Assembly (NCBI GenBank): GCA_947259045.1
Contig: CAMYKZ010000024.1
Span: 1-42,329, forward strand
Direction: 5' to 3'
Source of the DNA: an uncultured Afifella sp.
Lineage (GTDB): Bacteria; Pseudomonadota; Alphaproteobacteria; Rhizobiales; Afifellaceae
DNA: 42,329 bases
Both the position numbers and the translations under genes were made by a program. Below, one piece after another: positions 8,113-17,273 of the stretch. The notes under the pieces were generated by a model, which saw only the letters and a program-made list of their open reading frames with translations, ran no database searches and was not told where the DNA came from. Position 1 is the first letter of the stretch, and every line of letters begins with the position of its first letter.

Positions 8113-8754
8113 ATGTTGCAGGCCCAAATCGAACCTTTACAGACCGTCAAGCCGGCAAAGACGAAAATGCTGCTGTTTCTCGGTGCGATGGTACTTGGAG
8201 CGGCTCTGAGCTGGTCGACGGCTGAAATGCTGCCGTTCATGCTGTTTGTGGCTGTGGCGTTGGTGATGGCGGCCAGCCATCTGCGCGGCCTGCAGACGAT
8301 CACGCTTGACCGCAATGGCATCAGCCAGGTGCGGTTCTGGAGCACAATATCTTGGCGCTGGGACGATGTCGGACCGTTTTCGATCGACCGCCAGTCCCTT
8401 CGGGCAGGGTTTTTCAAACACCAGGTCTTTTATGCCTGTGCCTTTTCCAATCAACGGCACGCCGTCCTGGAAGCCCACGGCAAGCCGATGCAGCCGACTT
8501 ACAAGAACGCTGACATCCTGCTCTATCTGCAATTGTCGGAAGCCGGCAAAAACGTCGACAGCGCGCTGGAATTCGCAGGCCAGCTGAACCGGATGCGCGA
8601 ATCCTTCGCCCGGCCGCAGGTCAGCATCAATCAGCGCGACCCGCAAGCGGCTGCGAGGATGGCACGAGCCGTGCGCTGGAAGACGGCGTTCTTCTGGCTC
8701 AAATGCCTGCTCGGAGCTGTCGTCGCCCTGCCGATCGTCATTCTCCTGCGATAG
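8113..8754 (+). CDS. Hypothetical membrane protein with a PH-like core
   Basis: 213 residues starting at ATG 8113, with AGGTGG 6 bp upstream. Two hydrophobic helices near the N-terminus (LLFLGAMVLGAALSW and MLPFMLFVAVALVMAAS) precede a soluble domain containing GLQTITLDRNGISQVRFWSTISWRWDDV. This pattern (beta strands, a W-rich turn and DxxG) is seen in bacterial PH-like membrane proteins. A last helix (LLGAVVALPIVILL) ends the protein, with only an Arg after it. Its role is unknown. It stands alone between a minus-strand thioredoxin gene and the PLP enzyme gene, with a 96-bp gap to the latter. The PH-like reading is an inference from pattern, not a family match. Confidence 0.72.
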   Translation: MLQAQIEPLQTVKPAKTKMLLFLGAMVLGAALSWSTAEMLPFMLFVAVALVMAASHLRGLQTITLDRNGISQVRFWSTISWRWDDVGPFSIDRQSLRAGFFKHQVFYACAFSNQRHAVLEAHGKPMQPTYKNADILLYLQLSEAGKNVDSALEFAGQLNRMRESFARPQVSINQRDPQAAARMARAVRWKTAFFWLKCLLGAVVALPIVILLR

Positions 8755-8850
8755 CCGATACCCATTAGGCCGATGCTGCGCTAAGACGGTTGAGCCCAGG
8801 CCACAAACGGGGGGTCCGGGGCTGAATGTCGCGAACATCGAGGCTGCAGC

Positions 8851-10041
8851 ATGACTGACGACAGCGATCCATCAGACCGGCGGACAAACGATACCGCCGG
8901 TTCGCCGCAAACCCTCGCCGCCCAGGCCTTGGGCCGGATCGACCCTGAGACCCGGGCGGTCGTCCCGCCGATTCATGTCGCCACCACCTATGAGCGCGAC
9001 GCCGACAACCAGTACCGCGCCGGATATGTCTACGGGCGGGCCGACAACCGGACGTTCCGCCAGGCTGAGGATTTGCTGGCGGCGCTTGAGGCCGGTGCGG
9101 ATGCCATGGTGTTTGCCTCCGGCATGGCCGCAGCAACGGCGGTGTTCCAGGCATTGTCGCCGGGCGACCATGTGGTGGTGCCCAAGGTCATGTACTGGTC
9201 GCTGCGCAACTGGCTCGGCGGCATGGCGGCCGGTTGGGGCCTGCAGGTCGATTTCGTCGACATGAGCGACATGGCCGCGCTGGCGGCCGCTGTCAAACCG
9301 GGCAGGACAAAACTTGTCTGGGTCGAAACGCCGGCCAATCCGCTGTGGACGATCACCGACATCGCCGCTGCGGCAGACATTGCCCACGATGCCGGAGCGC
9401 GGCTGGCGGTGGATTCCACCGTCGCCACCCCTGTGCTGACGCGGCCGCTGACGCTGGGCGCCGATATCGTCATGCATTCGGCGACAAAATATCTGAACGG
9501 CCATTCCGACGTCGTCGCCGGCGCCCTGATAAGTGCTGCCGACGATGATTTCTGGCAGCGGATCGAGGCCGTGCGTACACAGATCGGCGGTATTCCCGGG
9601 CCCCTTGAAATCGCCCAACTTGTGCGCGGCATGCGGACATTGTTTCTCAGGGTCGAGCGGTCATGTCGCTCAGCACTGATGATTGCAGAACGGCTGGCGG
9701 ACCATCCATCGATCGCCGAAGTGCTCTATCCGGGACTGCCGGGCCATGCCGGACACGCCGTCGCCGCGCGGCAGATGCAAAGCGGGTTCGGCGGCATGCT
9801 GTCGGTCCGCGTCAGAGACACTGGCGGGGGCGGTGCAGCCGCTGCGATCGCCGTGGCGGCGCGGGTGCAGGTATGGATACGGGCGACGTCGCTCGGCAGC
9901 GTGGAAAGCCTGGTCGAACACCGGGCGAGCATTGAGGGGCCGGCATCGCCGGTCCCCGATGATCTGCTCAGATTATCAGTGGGGATTGAAGATCCCGACG
10001 ATCTGATTGCCGATCTGGAACAGGCGCTGGCGGGCGGCTGA
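8851..10041 (+). CDS. Trans-sulfuration family PLP-dependent enzyme (cystathionine beta-lyase/gamma-synthase type)
   Basis: 396 residues with the Cys/Met-metabolism PLP enzyme fold. YGRADNRTFRQAEDLLAALE is the N-terminal substrate/phosphate region, FASGMAAATAVF binds the PLP phosphate, VDSTVATPVLTRPLTLGAD holds the pyridine-binding Asp, and HSATKYLNGHSDVVAG carries the Schiff-base lysine K213. The C-terminal part has SLGSVESLVEHRAS and LLRLSVGIEDPDDLIADLEQAL, as in cystathionine gamma-synthases and beta-lyases. It makes or breaks C-S bonds between sulfur amino acids and four-carbon units in the cytosol. Sequence alone cannot separate the synthase from lyase activities, so no symbol is given. 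It converges with the ROK kinase gene and seems to be transcribed alone. Confidence 0.9.
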   Translation: MTDDSDPSDRRTNDTAGSPQTLAAQALGRIDPETRAVVPPIHVATTYERDADNQYRAGYVYGRADNRTFRQAEDLLAALEAGADAMVFASGMAAATAVFQALSPGDHVVVPKVMYWSLRNWLGGMAAGWGLQVDFVDMSDMAALAAAVKPGRTKLVWVETPANPLWTITDIAAAADIAHDAGARLAVDSTVATPVLTRPLTLGADIVMHSATKYLNGHSDVVAGALISAADDDFWQRIEAVRTQIGGIPGPLEIAQLVRGMRTLFLRVERSCRSALMIAERLADHPSIAEVLYPGLPGHAGHAVAARQMQSGFGGMLSVRVRDTGGGGAAAAIAVAARVQVWIRATSLGSVESLVEHRASIEGPASPVPDDLLRLSVGIEDPDDLIADLEQALAGG

Positions 10042-10110
10042 GCTCGTGGTTCAAGACGACAGGCCGGCCGGAGGATAAATTCCAAGGTCCGGCACCGAAA
10101 TCGTCTGCAG

Positions 10111-10767
10111 CTAGTCCCACAGCCTGAACCCGCCGATCAGCGCATTGTTGTTGTTGCCCAGCGTCGTATGCGCCGGCAATTTTTTCAGCTTGCCGGCATT
10201 GCCGCCGCCAAGCACGACATAATCGGCGACCATCGCCTTGCGCAACCGCTCGACGACATCGTGGACTGCGGCCTCCCAGGCTTTTTCGCCGAGCGCTTTC
10301 ATGCCGCGGCGGCCGACAATATCCTCAAACGTCTTGCCGTCCCTGTAGGGCAGATGAGCCACTTCCAGCGGCGCCGCCATGCCATCGCGCACCAGGGAGG
10401 CGCCCAGACCGGTGCCCAGACCGAGAAACAGCATCGCGCCGCCATCATACGATCCCAGCGCCTGCATGACGGCATCGTTGACCAGTTTTACCGGGCGGTC
10501 GAACGCGGCGGCAAAATCGAAGCCTGTCCAGCCCTGCCCGAGATTGACCGGCGCAACGACGATGCGGTCGCCGCCGACAACACCGGGCACGCCAACGGAG
10601 ATGCAATCATAAACCTCGCCCTCGGCCCGCTGGCCGATACCATCGACCAGATCATGCGGCGTGAAATCCGGCCCGGAAGGAAATTTGCGCCGCTTGGCGT
10701 CGCCGCTGCCGATAAACTTCACATTATTACCGCCGACGTCGATAACCAATATCCGCTTTTCATCCAT
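10111..10767 (-). CDS. ROK/polyphosphate-glucokinase-like sugar kinase
   Basis: 218 residues from the ATG at 10767; the frame is open further upstream, and a second possible start (MAIPGASAMDEK) has GAGGT close to it. The first phosphate-binding loop is VIDVGGNNVK (D10-G12-G13). VGVPGVV matches the ROK interdomain segment, VNDAV (D98) fits the catalytic Asp, and LGLGTGLGASLV is the second phosphate loop. The ROK zinc-binding cysteine cluster is absent, as in polyphosphate glucokinase-like proteins. The protein is short for a sugar kinase but has all core loops. It would phosphorylate a hexose in the cytosol; the phosphate donor and sugar are not determined by the sequence. Context gives no pathway. 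Confidence 0.8.
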   Translation of the reverse strand: MDEKRILVIDVGGNNVKFIGSGDAKRRKFPSGPDFTPHDLVDGIGQRAEGEVYDCISVGVPGVVGGDRIVVAPVNLGQGWTGFDFAAAFDRPVKLVNDAVMQALGSYDGGAMLFLGLGTGLGASLVRDGMAAPLEVAHLPYRDGKTFEDIVGRRGMKALGEKAWEAAVHDVVERLRKAMVADYVVLGGGNAGKLKKLPAHTTLGNNNNALIGGFRLWD

Positions 10768-10860
10768 TGCCGATGCACCTGGGATTGCCATCCGGACCTC
10801 GCAACCTAATGTCCGATCCGGTCTGGCATGCCAGACCTGCCGCGGTTTCACAAGATGGCT

Positions 10861-10894
10861 GCAGAAAACAAAAAGGCGGTTCTGCTGAACCGCC
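10861..10894 (-). terminator. Rho-independent terminator of the 10918-11250 gene
   Basis: GGCGGTTC (10875-10882) pairs perfectly with GAACCGCC (10887-10894) across a 4-base loop. On the minus strand the stem is followed by TTTTTGTTTTC. It lies 24 bp past the stop of the small membrane protein gene and isolates it from the kinase gene downstream. Confidence 0.85.
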
Positions 10895-10917
10895 CGGGCA
10901 ACAAACGGACCGGAAAA

Positions 10918-11250
10918 TCAGAACGAGAAATTCGACTTCACGAAGGAGTTGATATGATAGGCCTTGTTTTTCATGACGCTAACGAACTTGTTCGGTGCGG
11001 CGCCGCGATAGAGCAGCTGTGTCTGCAGACCATTGTTGAAGATCCAGTCCGTGGTCAGCAGGGCCGCGGTGATGATGAACACATGGGCAAACAGTTTGAG
11101 TGACGCCTTGAATATAGACGCCTTCGGGCCGATTTCACGTTCCAGCCGGGCTTTCGCCTTTGCCTTGGCGATCTTTTCATCAAGCGTCTGCGCCTGGGTG
11201 CTGGAGGCTTGCGCCAAGGCCTTCAAATTGGCTGTTGTGTTGTCTGCCAT
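10918..11250 (-). CDS. Small hypothetical membrane protein with a coiled-coil segment
   Basis: 110 residues. An Ala/Thr/Gln-rich N-terminus leads into a charged helix (LDEKIAKAKAKARLEREIG, about residues 23-41). One transmembrane helix follows (LFAHVFIITAALLTTDWIF, about 53-71), then a basic and aromatic tail that ends in F. I do not recognise the family. It has its own terminator downstream, and upstream lies an A+T-rich gap with a perfect 8-bp inverted repeat at 11312-11332. This looks like a single-gene transcription unit under its own control. Confidence 0.7.
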   Translation of the reverse strand: MADNTTANLKALAQASSTQAQTLDEKIAKAKAKARLEREIGPKASIFKASLKLFAHVFIITAALLTTDWIFNNGLQTQLLYRGAAPNKFVSVMKNKAYHINSFVKSNFSF

Positions 11251-11311
11251 CGTTCTACACCTTACCCGTCGTCAGGTCATTCTAGACATGCCTTGGTTAA
11301 GCTCTGGTTTC

Positions 11312-11332
11312 TATTTGAAATCAATTCAAATA
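11312..11332. promoter_or_regulatory. Perfect inverted repeat upstream of the small membrane protein gene
   Basis: TATTTGAA (11312-11319) and TTCAAATA (11325-11332) are perfect inverted copies around ATCAA. The element ends 62 bp before the start codon at 11250 on its strand and lies in A+T-rich DNA. It could be a dimeric repressor or activator site; no cognate regulator is encoded in the window. Confidence 0.4.
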
Positions 11333-11537
11333 CATATCGGCGTCGTCAATTTATCGAGCAAAAAGCCCGGAATTGCAATGATTTCGCGATATACTGGTTA
11401 AGGCAGCAAGGTTGAATTCAATAAAACCGGCGGTTTACCGATAATTTGGATAGAATGCACGGCTGAAATTTAATTTCTTATTAAAGATAAGATGCCGTTT
11501 ATGTTTCGCTTTCTCGATATAAACTGTGTTTTTGCTT

Positions 11538-12731
11538 TCAATCGGAGACGACAAGCCGCGGCGGCGTTGCTTTTGCTACGGATTTGTCGGCATCGGATCC
11601 GGCATTGTCTTCGCCAAAGCCGAGACCCTCGATACGCCTGCCGCGGCGGTTCACCTTCTCAGATGAAACGCTGATTTCGTTGACCGTCGCCTGAGCGCGG
11701 GAAAACTGCGCCTTCAACTTGTCGACGCGTTCGCCGAGACGGCTCATATCGTCAAGCAGGTTGACCACTTCCGACTGGATAACATGCGCTTGTTCACGCA
11801 ACCGGGCATCGCGCAGAATCGCCTGAATCACCTGGATCGACAGCATCATCAGCGAGGGAGAGACGATGACGATGCGGGCCTTGTGAGCCCTGGCGACGAC
11901 GTCTTCGAACTGTTCGTTGATTTCGGCAAAGACGGATTCCGACGGCACGAACATGAATGCCGTATCCTGGGTTTCGCCGGCAATCAGATAACGCTCCCTG
12001 ATATCCTTGATGTGCTTGATCACATCGCCACGGAAACGCTGCAGAACCGCCTTGCGGGCGTCGGGATTTTCAGCTTCCTTCAGCGCATTGAACGCTCCCA
12101 GCGGAAACTTCGCGTCGATCACCAGCGGCGGCGCATCGTTTGGCATATTGATCAGGCAATCGGGCCGCGAATTGTTCGACAGGGTCGGCTGAAACGAATA
12201 GCTGCCCTTCGGCAGGCCGTCGGCGACAATCGTCTCCATCCGGCCCTGGCCGAAGGCGCCCCTGGACTGATTGTTGCCGAGAATATTCGACAGGGTCGTC
12301 ACCTGGCCCGCCAGGTTGTCGATATTCTTCTGCGCCGCGTCGATCACGGCAAGCCGCTCGTGCAATTGCTTGAGATGATCCTGGGTTTGTTTTGTCGCCG
12401 TCCCCACCGACTGGTTGAGGCGGTGTCCGATCCCGTCGAGGCGCTCCGACAGGCTTGTGTTGAGTTCCGACTGGCGGGAACCGAAGATCTCCGCCATCGT
12501 CTGCATCCGGCCCGTCATCTCCGACTGGGACTGCAGCAATGCGCCGACCTGGGTTTCCAGATCGCGCGCCCGGTCCGCTGCGGCTTTTTCCGATCCGATC
12601 CGGTTCGCACGCGCGCGCCAGGCGCCGATCAGCATCATGAAACCAAGCAGAAACAACACTACGGCCAGGGCAATCAGACCCTGGGCGAGCGTAATGTCGC
12701 GGTCTCCGATGGTGATCAATGTTTCCTGCAT
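11538..12731 (-). CDS. rmuC: DNA recombination protein RmuC homologue
   Basis: 397 residues. An N-terminal membrane anchor ([20 protein letters not shown], about residues 19-38) is followed by a long coiled-coil region (about 45-150) rich in Q, E, T and L. The RmuC core has a PD-(D/E)xK-like nuclease pattern: [10 protein letters not shown], then [15 protein letters not shown] and [13 protein letters not shown]. The C-terminus returns to helical coils. RmuC limits inversions and rearrangements at repeats in E. coli, presumably as a nuclease. Its product would face the cytosol from the inner membrane. The gene is divergent from def, with 116 bp between the two starts. Length and order of parts fit the family well. 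Confidence 0.93.
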   Translation of the reverse strand: MQETLITIGDRDITLAQGLIALAVVLFLLGFMMLIGAWRARANRIGSEKAAADRARDLETQVGALLQSQSEMTGRMQTMAEIFGSRQSELNTSLSERLDGIGHRLNQSVGTATKQTQDHLKQLHERLAVIDAAQKNIDNLAGQVTTLSNILGNNQSRGAFGQGRMETIVADGLPKGSYSFQPTLSNNSRPDCLINMPNDAPPLVIDAKFPLGAFNALKEAENPDARKAVLQRFRGDVIKHIKDIRERYLIAGETQDTAFMFVPSESVFAEINEQFEDVVARAHKARIVIVSPSLMMLSIQVIQAILRDARLREQAHVIQSEVVNLLDDMSRLGERVDKLKAQFSRAQATVNEISVSSEKVNRRGRRIEGLGFGEDNAGSDADKSVAKATPPRLVVSD

Positions 12732-12847
12732 GGCGACAACCTAACCGATTCGCGCCCACAATAGCGGCACAATCCCATCCGGCAAAACCGGGCGGAACGG
12801 CGGTTGCCACATTGACGCTTTGCCGCCGAACGCCTATGTCGCCTGCC

Positions 12848-13429
12848 ATGACGATACGCGACATCATAAAGCTGCCGGACCCGGTTCTGCGGCAGACCAG
12901 CAGCGAAATCGAAACTGTGGACGACGATGTCCGGCGGTTACTCGACGATATGCTGGAGACCATGTACGACGCGCCCGGCATCGGGCTGGCGGCGATCCAG
13001 GTCGGCGTGCCCAAGCGGATCATCACGATCGACACCTGTTCGCGCGAAGAAGAAGAAGGAGACGAAGGTGGCGATGGCAGCGAAGCCGGCGACGAGCCCG
13101 GCAAAAACCCGATCTTCCTGATCAATCCGGAAATTCTGTCATTGAGCGATGATCGCTCCATCTATGAAGAAGGCTGCCTGTCGATCCCGGACTATTTTGC
13201 CGAGGTTGAACGCCCGGCAAGCGTCCATGTCCGCTATGTGGACTATGACGGCAAACAGCAAGAACTTCAGGCTGAGGGCATTCTGGCGACCTGCATCCAG
13301 CACGAAGTGGATCACCTGAACGGCGTGCTGTTCATTGATTATCTGTCGAAGCTGAAACGCGACCTTGTCGTGCGCAAATTCACCAAGGTTGCGCGCAACG
13401 CTGAAAAGGACCGCCGCAAGACCGGCTGA
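12848..13429 (+). CDS. def: Peptide deformylase with an acidic insertion
   Basis: 193 residues from ATG 12848; an ATG at 12836 is also possible. All three deformylase motifs are present: GIGLAAIQ (44-51), EGCLS (108-112) with metal ligand C110, and QHEVDHL (151-157) with H152, H156 and catalytic E153. It removes the formyl group from nascent proteins. It is followed 7 bp later by fmt, the enzyme that adds the formyl group to Met-tRNA, the usual pairing. Unusual here is an acidic, Gly-rich stretch of about 20 residues (roughly 66-86, [21 protein letters not shown]) between the first two motifs, where most homologues have a short turn. It should form a surface loop and leave the active site intact. 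Confidence 0.96.
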   Translation: MTIRDIIKLPDPVLRQTSSEIETVDDDVRRLLDDMLETMYDAPGIGLAAIQVGVPKRIITIDTCSREEEEGDEGGDGSEAGDEPGKNPIFLINPEILSLSDDRSIYEEGCLSIPDYFAEVERPASVHVRYVDYDGKQQELQAEGILATCIQHEVDHLNGVLFIDYLSKLKRDLVVRKFTKVARNAEKDRRKTG

Positions 13430-13436
13430 ACCGCTC

Positions 13437-14381
13437 ATGAGCCTGCGCGTCATTTTCATGGGAACACCGGACTTTTCGGTTCCGGTCCTGAGCGAGATCA
13501 TCGGCCAGGGCCACGAGGTTGTGGCCGCCTATAGCCAGCCGCCGCGCCCGGCCGGCCGGCGCGGCCTTGAACTGCGCCCGAGCCCGGTGCACGCCAGCGC
13601 CGAAACCTTCAATATTCCGGTTCACAATCCGACCAGCCTGAAAACCGATGCAGCGATCGAGGTGTTTTCCGGCCACGACGCCGATGTCGCGGTCGTTGTC
13701 GCCTATGGCCTGCTTCTGCCGCCGGCCATTCTGGCCGCGCCGCGGCTCGGCTGCCTCAACCTGCATGCCTCGCTGCTGCCGCGCTGGCGCGGCGCGGCGC
13801 CGATCCAGCGCGCCATCATGGCCGGAGACAGTGAAACCGGCGTCAATGTCATGCAGATGGAGGCCGGGCTCGACACCGGTCCTGTGTGCCTGTCGGAAAG
13901 TGTGGCTATCGGCACCGACGAGACCGCCGGCATATTGCACGACCGTCTGTCGATGCTCGGCGCCGACCTGATGGTGCGGGCGCTGGCGGCGCTGGAGCGC
14001 GGCGGGTTGAACTGTGCGCCCCAGCCGGCCGACGGCGTGACCTATGCCGACAAGATCGACAAGGGCGAAACACGGATCGACTGGAGCAGACCGGCAGATG
14101 AGGTTCACAACATGATCCGCGGCCTGTCGCCGTTCCCGGGCGCCTGGTGCGAAGCCGACATTGGCGGCAAGCGGGAACGCATCAAGGCGCTGCGCAGCAC
14201 GCTGGCAGACGGTTCGGGCGCACCCGGCCAAATCGCAGGCAAGATTGTCGGCGACGATCTGACGATTGCCTGCGGCACCGGGGCCGTGCGCCTCACAGAG
14301 GTTCAGCGCGCCGGCCGCCAGGCGGTCGACGGCACCGCCTTTTTGCGCGGCCTGCAATCGCCGCCTGAAACCCTGACCTGA
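13437..14381 (+). CDS. fmt: Methionyl-tRNA formyltransferase
   Basis: 314 residues from ATG 13437, chosen because the family N-terminus [16 protein letters not shown] begins there; it is 7 bp after def. The catalytic part shows [11 protein letters not shown], then [20 protein letters not shown] with the Asn and His of the active site, and GLDTGPV with the catalytic Asp. A C-terminal tRNA-binding OB-like domain follows (from about residue 205). It transfers formyl from 10-formyl-tetrahydrofolate to initiator Met-tRNA. The def-fmt-truA order points to one transcript devoted to translation. Confidence 0.97.
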   Translation: MSLRVIFMGTPDFSVPVLSEIIGQGHEVVAAYSQPPRPAGRRGLELRPSPVHASAETFNIPVHNPTSLKTDAAIEVFSGHDADVAVVVAYGLLLPPAILAAPRLGCLNLHASLLPRWRGAAPIQRAIMAGDSETGVNVMQMEAGLDTGPVCLSESVAIGTDETAGILHDRLSMLGADLMVRALAALERGGLNCAPQPADGVTYADKIDKGETRIDWSRPADEVHNMIRGLSPFPGAWCEADIGGKRERIKALRSTLADGSGAPGQIAGKIVGDDLTIACGTGAVRLTEVQRAGRQAVDGTAFLRGLQSPPETLT

Positions 14382-14385
14382 CGCC

Positions 14386-15123
14386 ATGCCGCGCTACAAG
14401 CTCACCATTGAATATGACGGCGGCCCATTTGTCGGCTGGCAGCGCCAGGAGAACGGCTTTTCCGTCCAGCAGGCGCTGGAAGAGGCGATCACCGCCTTCA
14501 GCGGCGAGACGATTACCCTGCGCGGGGCCGGGCGAACCGACGCCGGCGTCCATGCCCTTGGCCAGGTGGCGCATCTGGATCTGCAGAAAGACTGGCAGTG
14601 CGGCAAGATCTGCAATGCGATCAACGCCCATCTGCGCGACGTGCCGGTTGCCGTGCTTGATGCCGAATGTGTTGACGCGGATTTCGATGCCAGATTTTCC
14701 GGCAAGATGCGCCACTACCGCTACCGCATCATCAATCGCCGCGCGCCGCTGACGGTTGATCTGCAGCGCGCCTGGCGGGTCAGCTGGCCGCTCGATGCAC
14801 CGGCCATGCATGCCGCCGGCCAGCGTCTCACCGGGACACATGACCTGACAACATTCCGCGCCATCGCCTGCCAGGCGAAAAATCCGGTCAAGACGGTGGA
14901 ATTCCTATCGGTGGAAAGGGCCGGCAACGAGATCACGCTGTCGGTTTCCGCCCGCTCGTTCCTGCATCATCAGGTGCGTTCGTTCGCCGGATCGCTCAAA
15001 CTGGTCGGCGAAGGCAAATGGACGGCCGACGATCTGCAGGCGGCGCTGGAGGCGAAGGACCGCAAAAGCTGCGGACCCGTCGCGCCGGCGGAAGGGCTTT
15101 ACCTGATCCGGGTAGACTACTGA
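14386..15123 (+). CDS. truA: tRNA pseudouridine(38-40) synthase
   Basis: 245 residues, normal for Tru[19 protein letters not shown] opens the protein, and [18 protein letters not shown] carries the catalytic Asp. [10 protein letters not shown], the HDLTTFRA segment and [21 protein letters not shown] follow as in the family. It converts uridines 38-40 of the tRNA anticodon arm to pseudouridine. The gap after fmt is 4 bp. It converges with the minus-strand membrane protein gene 15 bp away; no terminator hairpin is visible in that small space. Confidence 0.97.
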   Translation: MPRYKLTIEYDGGPFVGWQRQENGFSVQQALEEAITAFSGETITLRGAGRTDAGVHALGQVAHLDLQKDWQCGKICNAINAHLRDVPVAVLDAECVDADFDARFSGKMRHYRYRIINRRAPLTVDLQRAWRVSWPLDAPAMHAAGQRLTGTHDLTTFRAIACQAKNPVKTVEFLSVERAGNEITLSVSARSFLHHQVRSFAGSLKLVGEGKWTADDLQAALEAKDRKSCGPVAPAEGLYLIRVDY

Positions 15124-15138
15124 TACCCGGTTCGGCCC

Positions 15139-15717
15139 TTATCCAAGCAAGACGCGCGCAACGTCGCGAAGCAGAATGCTCAGCCCGATCTCCGCGGCGG
15201 CAACGCCAACCGCAAGCCCGGGCGAAACCATCAATGCCGTTCTGGCAATCCGGTAGGAAAAGAACCCGATCAGCATCAGAACAGCGTAGCTGAACAGGAT
15301 CAGCAGCATGACCGGCAGCACGCCGGCCAGGTAAAGCAGCAGCGGTGGGATACTCAGCGCGCTGGCCAGAACGGAAGCCCAGTTGCGCGCGACAATGAAC
15401 GGGACATATTGATTGGCCAGGCCAAGCGGCCGGGAGGCCAGAGCCATCAATGCCGGAAACAGGATCCAATCGATCAGGATGAGAAAGACCAGAACCGGGA
15501 CCGGCAGGAAACTGCCCGCAAGTTCCTTGACGTCGACTTCAAGCTGTTTGTCGGCAAGCAAGCTCAGCACAATGACCGGAACAATCAGGATAAGTGCGCC
15601 GAAGGATCGCCAGAAGCCTTCCACACTTGTGTCCAGGTCGTTCATCCCATCGGGATCGCCCTTCATGACCTGAAAGGCGCCGGTGAGATTGTTGCGGATT
15701 TCGTCGGGTGTGAACAT
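15139..15717 (-). CDS. Hypothetical polytopic membrane protein
   Basis: 192 residues. The ATG at 15717 overlaps the dapE stop as TGATG, so the two are likely translationally coupled; a TTG at 15723 is a less likely start. A short amphipathic N-terminus (FTPDEIRNNLTGAFQVMKGD) precedes about four or five transmembrane helices (for example FGALILIVPVIVLSLLA and LIDWILFPALMALA). An acidic loop, DKQLEVDVKELAG, lies between the first two. The pattern resembles small Yip1-like or other integral membrane proteins, but I cannot name the family. The link to dapE may be transcriptional only. Confidence 0.75.
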   Translation of the reverse strand: MFTPDEIRNNLTGAFQVMKGDPDGMNDLDTSVEGFWRSFGALILIVPVIVLSLLADKQLEVDVKELAGSFLPVPVLVFLILIDWILFPALMALASRPLGLANQYVPFIVARNWASVLASALSIPPLLLYLAGVLPVMLLILFSYAVLMLIGFFSYRIARTALMVSPGLAVGVAAAEIGLSILLRDVARVLLG

Positions 15718-16919
15718 CAGCAAGGGAAATAGGCATCAAGCAGCGATTCGTAAATACGTGCCGCCGTTTCGACATCGGAAATCGCAACGCGCTCGTCGAC
15801 CTGATGCATGGTCGCGCCGACCAGGCCGAATTCGACGACCGGGCAATAATCCTTGATGAAACGGGCATCCGACGTCCCGCCGCCGGTGGAAAGCACCGGC
15901 GTTTCGCCGGTAACCCGGACGATGGCCGCAGACACCAGATCGATCAGCGCATCGTCGCGGGTGAGGAAGACATCGGAGGGCGACGGCTGCGGGTCGAGAC
16001 GCCAGTCGATCGGCCCGGCGCTGCCCGGCCGGTGGCGGCGCTCGCCGGCTGCCCGCTGCAGCCGGCTTTCCACTTCCGCCAACAGGCTTTCGCGGCTCCA
16101 CAGATCGTTATAACGGCTGTTGAAGCGGGCCGTGGCCTGTCCCGGAATGACGTTCCAGGCCGGATTGCCGACATCGACGCTGACCGGCTCGAATGTCGAT
16201 GGTTCAAAATGGTCGCTGCCGCCGTCCAGAGGTTGCGAAAGCAATGCATCGAGCAGCGACGTCAGGCCGCGCACCGGATTGTCGGTCATGTGCGGATAGG
16301 CGGCGTGGCCCTGCTTGCCGGCAACCGTCAGGATCATCGACAGCGAACCGCGGCGGCCGATCTTGATCTGATCGCCGATGCGTTCAGCGCTGGTCGGCTC
16401 GCCGACAATGGCGGCGGAAAAGGTTTCGCCGCGCCCCTTCGCCCATGACAGCAGCTTGGCGGTGCCGTTAATCGCCGGGCCCTCCTCGTCGCCGGTAATC
16501 AGAAACGAAATCCGGCCGCCGAAGTTAATCCCGCGGCGGCCGACAAACCGCAATGCGGCCGCCATCATGGCTGCCACTCCGCCCTTCATGTCGACAGCCC
16601 CGCGGCCATAGAGTTCGCTGTTCTCAATTGCTGCGGAGAACGGCGGATGAGACCAGCCGGCCGGATCGCCGGCCGGCACGACATCAACATGGCCGGCAAA
16701 GGTCAGGTGTTTTTCACCGGCGCCCACCGCCGCGAACAGGTTTTCCACATCCGGCGTCCCGGCATCGGAAAAGACCGGGCGGTTTATTTCGAACCCGGAC
16801 GGCTGCAGGTGCTGCTGCACGACATCAAGCGCCGGGCCGGCATGCGGCGTCACGGTTTCCGCCCGGATCAGATCGGACAGAAGTGCGACAGGATCGATAT
16901 TGTGCACCGGATCAGTCAT
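15717..16919 (-). CDS. dapE: Succinyl-diaminopimelate desuccinylase
   Basis: 400 residues, M20 metallopeptidase family. The di-zinc site is visible in FAGHVDVVPAGD, YGRGAVDMKGG and ITGDEEGPAINGT (the catalytic Glu and first metal Glu). GEPTSAERIGDQIKIGRRG and the late CPVVEFGLVGATMHQVDE segment supply the remaining ligands. The dimerisation domain sits in between (about 185-310). It cleaves N-succinyl-LL-diaminopimelate to give LL-diaminopimelate, a step to lysine and cell-wall meso-DAP. dapD, two steps earlier in the same pathway, lies upstream on the same strand but behind a terminator. Some homologues run slightly shorter (about 375-380). Confidence 0.96.
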   Translation of the reverse strand: MTDPVHNIDPVALLSDLIRAETVTPHAGPALDVVQQHLQPSGFEINRPVFSDAGTPDVENLFAAVGAGEKHLTFAGHVDVVPAGDPAGWSHPPFSAAIENSELYGRGAVDMKGGVAAMMAAALRFVGRRGINFGGRISFLITGDEEGPAINGTAKLLSWAKGRGETFSAAIVGEPTSAERIGDQIKIGRRGSLSMILTVAGKQGHAAYPHMTDNPVRGLTSLLDALLSQPLDGGSDHFEPSTFEPVSVDVGNPAWNVIPGQATARFNSRYNDLWSRESLLAEVESRLQRAAGERRHRPGSAGPIDWRLDPQPSPSDVFLTRDDALIDLVSAAIVRVTGETPVLSTGGGTSDARFIKDYCPVVEFGLVGATMHQVDERVAISDVETAARIYESLLDAYFPC

Positions 16920-17273
16920 GGCAACGGCAATAGACTGCCGATTGCGGCGCGGTCAATGGAACATACCGCAGTGCGCGCTGTTCTTGGATATCATTAGAGC
17001 CATTGGACCAGCGACGATGGCGCTGTTCGCCAGCATTGTCATTGGCGCTGGACCCTTTGCAATCGGGCTACAACGGCCCGGCAGAACGCCGAAGTCTCGG
17101 AAAAACGGCCAAAAAAGAACGCTGCCCGGCAATGCCGGACAGCGCACTTGGGAGGTCCACCGCCTATCCCCTGGATCGCTAAATCCAAGGTGAACATAAC
17201 ACTAACGATTAAACGTATGTTTAAGACGCGACCGACAATTTACCGCAGATTTGCCTCAAATAGTGCGTCTGGA
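16920..17273. other. Intergenic region between dapE and the DUF805 gene
   Basis: A 354-bp gap. Apart from the terminator at 17109-17143 I see no RNA gene, no convincing coding frame and no repeat. The stretch 16920-17100 must contain the dapE promoter, but I could not pick a good -35/-10 pair or a clear ribosome binding site. Confidence 0.7.
17109..17143 (-). terminator. Rho-independent terminator after dapD-DUF805
   Basis: On the minus strand the stem GCTG-T-CCGGC pairs with GCCGG-G-CAGC around ATT, with one internal mismatch, and is followed by GTTCTTTTTTGG. On the + strand the hairpin spans 17121-17143 with six As at 17111-17116. It lies about 130 bp past the DUF805 stop and upstream of dapE, so dapE probably has its own promoter. 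Confidence 0.75.

Noticed and set aside
11424..11436. AAACCG-G-CGGTTT palindrome in the gap before rmuC ends
   Set aside because: Short, no second copy and no clear promoter near it. A chance palindrome cannot be excluded, so it is not listed as an operator.
11784..12764. A 326-codon + strand open frame opposite rmuC
   Set aside because: The rmuC reading on the minus strand has clear domains; the opposite frame has the R/H/Q/D-rich composition of a shadow.
16900..17193. A 97-codon + strand open frame in the dapE-DUF805 gap
   Set aside because: It runs through the hairpin terminator of the minus-strand unit, has no ribosome binding site and no recognisable motif.
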